From: SAR324 cluster bacterium
GTDB taxonomy: Bacteria; SAR324; NAC60-12
Direction of reading: 5' to 3'
NCBI GenBank assembly: GCA_015231885.1
Contig: JADGAT010000055.1
Coordinates: 1-35,360, forward strand
DNA: 35,360 nt
The notes under the pieces are model-generated. The model saw only the letters and a program-made list of their open reading frames with translations, made no database searches and had not been told where the DNA came from. The position numbers were made by a program, and so were the translations under genes. How positions within the stretch are numbered: the stretch's first letter is position 1; every line of letters begins with the position of its first letter. Positions 34,512-35,360 of the stretch are shown piece by piece.

Positions 34512-35360
34512 TTACCATGAGTGTTCCCCATCCAATGTTCTGACATCAGCTTCAGTAAAGCAGGTCCTCATATCAGCAGTACTTTCAGCTTCATTCAGAA
34601 TTTCATAGATGGTTTCATCTAAGTCATCATCGTCAGTGTAGGAGATAGTCAACTCATACTCCCAACCATCCTTTTTTAATTTTCTCATGTCATACCGACG
34701 CAATACATAGTCCTCTATTTCTTTTCTAGCCCCTTTCTTGCGCCTCATCCAACCTTGATTATTCTCGACACGAAGCCATAAAAGTACTTTAATGGATTTC
34801 ATCAGGTGTTCAGTATCATCCTGGCTAATTTTCTCTGATTTATTCTCATTTTGGCTATTTCCAATTTGAACACCACGATATCTCAAATAAGAATATAGAG
34901 TTGCCTTCGAAACACTCAGTTGCTCACAAATCTGTTTAACCGTCAGCTTTCTTTCATTGTAAAGTGTTTCAGCAGCACAAGCTTTCGATTGAGATTCTTT
35001 CGATAGACCTTTCGGTCTTCCCCCTAGACGACCCCTTGCTCTTGCTGCTTTCAACCCAGCTTTAGTCCGCTCTGATATTATATCCCGTTCAAATTCTGCC
35101 AACGATGCAAAAATATTGAATGTTAATTTTCCCTGAGGCGTTGTCGTATCAATGGGGTCATTCAAGCTTTTCAATCCTACTGTCTTCTCATTGAGTTGCT
35201 CAACTAACTCGACCAAATGTTTGAGAGATCTGCCAAGCCTATCCAGTTTCCAAATAACAATAAGATCTCCACTTCGTACTTCTTCAAGAAGTTGCTTTAA
35301 TTCTGGGCGATCAGATTTTGCACCACTAGCAAATTCGGTAAATAATTTTTCACAGCCTTC
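34512..35360 (-). CDS. Serine recombinase (resolvase/invertase family), 5' end outside the window
   Basis: The frame is open to the right edge, giving 282 visible residues; the N-terminal catalytic Ser lies beyond the window. Visible parts are LFTEFASGAKSDRPELKQLL and SGDLIVIWKLDRLGRSLKHL of the catalytic domain, the arm with AEFERDIISERTKAGLKAAR, GRLGGRPKG, and a helix-turn-helix (LTVKQICEQLSVSKATLYSY) for DNA binding. These fit Tn3-resolvase/Hin-like enzymes, which normally end about here near 190 aa. This one has about 115 extra C-terminal residues (including KVLLWLRVENNQGW, EIEDYVLRRYDM, GWEYELTISYTDDDDL, EADVRTLDGEHSW) of unknown role. It marks a probable mobile element at the edge of the window. 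Confidence 0.9.
   Translation of the reverse strand, partial: EGCEKLFTEFASGAKSDRPELKQLLEEVRSGDLIVIWKLDRLGRSLKHLVELVEQLNEKTVGLKSLNDPIDTTTPQGKLTFNIFASLAEFERDIISERTKAGLKAARARGRLGGRPKGLSKESQSKACAAETLYNERKLTVKQICEQLSVSKATLYSYLRYRGVQIGNSQNENKSEKISQDDTEHLMKSIKVLLWLRVENNQGWMRRKKGARKEIEDYVLRRYDMRKLKKDGWEYELTISYTDDDDLDETIYEILNEAESTADMRTCFTEADVRTLDGEHSW

Noticed and set aside
1..35360. tRNA or rRNA genes
   Set aside because: I saw no cloverleaf or rRNA-like stretch by eye; a tRNA scan would be decisive.

Overview
The window reads as AT-rich chromosome from a Gram-negative, probably motile, probably marine bacterium. The evidence is an LpxL/HtrB-type acyltransferase, an exported amidase, a SPOR-domain protein, a chemoreceptor, and an MqnE homologue that implies menaquinone made by the futalosine route. 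A deltaproteobacterial-like or SAR324-like lineage would fit, but that is a guess: there is no rRNA gene here.

Layout. 1-4305: a signalling block with the tail of an unknown gene, a response regulator fused to a PP2C phosphatase, a two-helix K+ channel with a cytoplasmic RCK domain overlapping by 4 nt a phosphotransferase-fold kinase, and a convergent protein with a divergent cyclic-nucleotide-binding-like domain. 4461-22973: the centrepiece, a Pfa-type ('secondary lipid') iterative fatty acid/polyketide synthase locus. A minus-strand operon runs FAAL-ACP > KS-AT-ACP-ACP > (poly-A slip site) KR-DH > LpxL-like acyltransferase > KS-CLF-AT-DH-DH and ends at a 14-bp perfect hairpin. The PfaD-like enoyl reductase is transcribed divergently from the head of the operon. 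23021-27096: a small unknown protein, then envelope genes (LysM-like/amidase, GT4 glycosyltransferase, SPOR protein). 27225-28811: a chemoreceptor on the minus strand. 28812-29471: a 660-nt intergenic region with stacked inverted repeats. 29472-34324: mqnE and dnaE. 34405-35360: a GC-rich hairpin and a serine recombinase cut by the window edge.

How the Pfa locus could work (inference). The FAAL would adenylate a free fatty acid and load it on its own ACP as a starter. The two large synthase proteins would extend and process the chain on two nearly identical tandem ACPs with help from the PfaD reductase. The LpxL-like enzyme would move the finished chain from ACP to a lipid acceptor. No phosphopantetheinyl transferase lies in the window, so it must be encoded elsewhere.

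The most notable detail is that the KS-AT-ACP-ACP frame stops just after a run of ten A residues. The KR-DH frame is already open from inside that run and has no ribosome-binding site of its own. This points to a single KS-AT-ACP-ACP-KR-DH protein made by -1 frameshifting or transcriptional slippage, or else to a homopolymer sequencing error.
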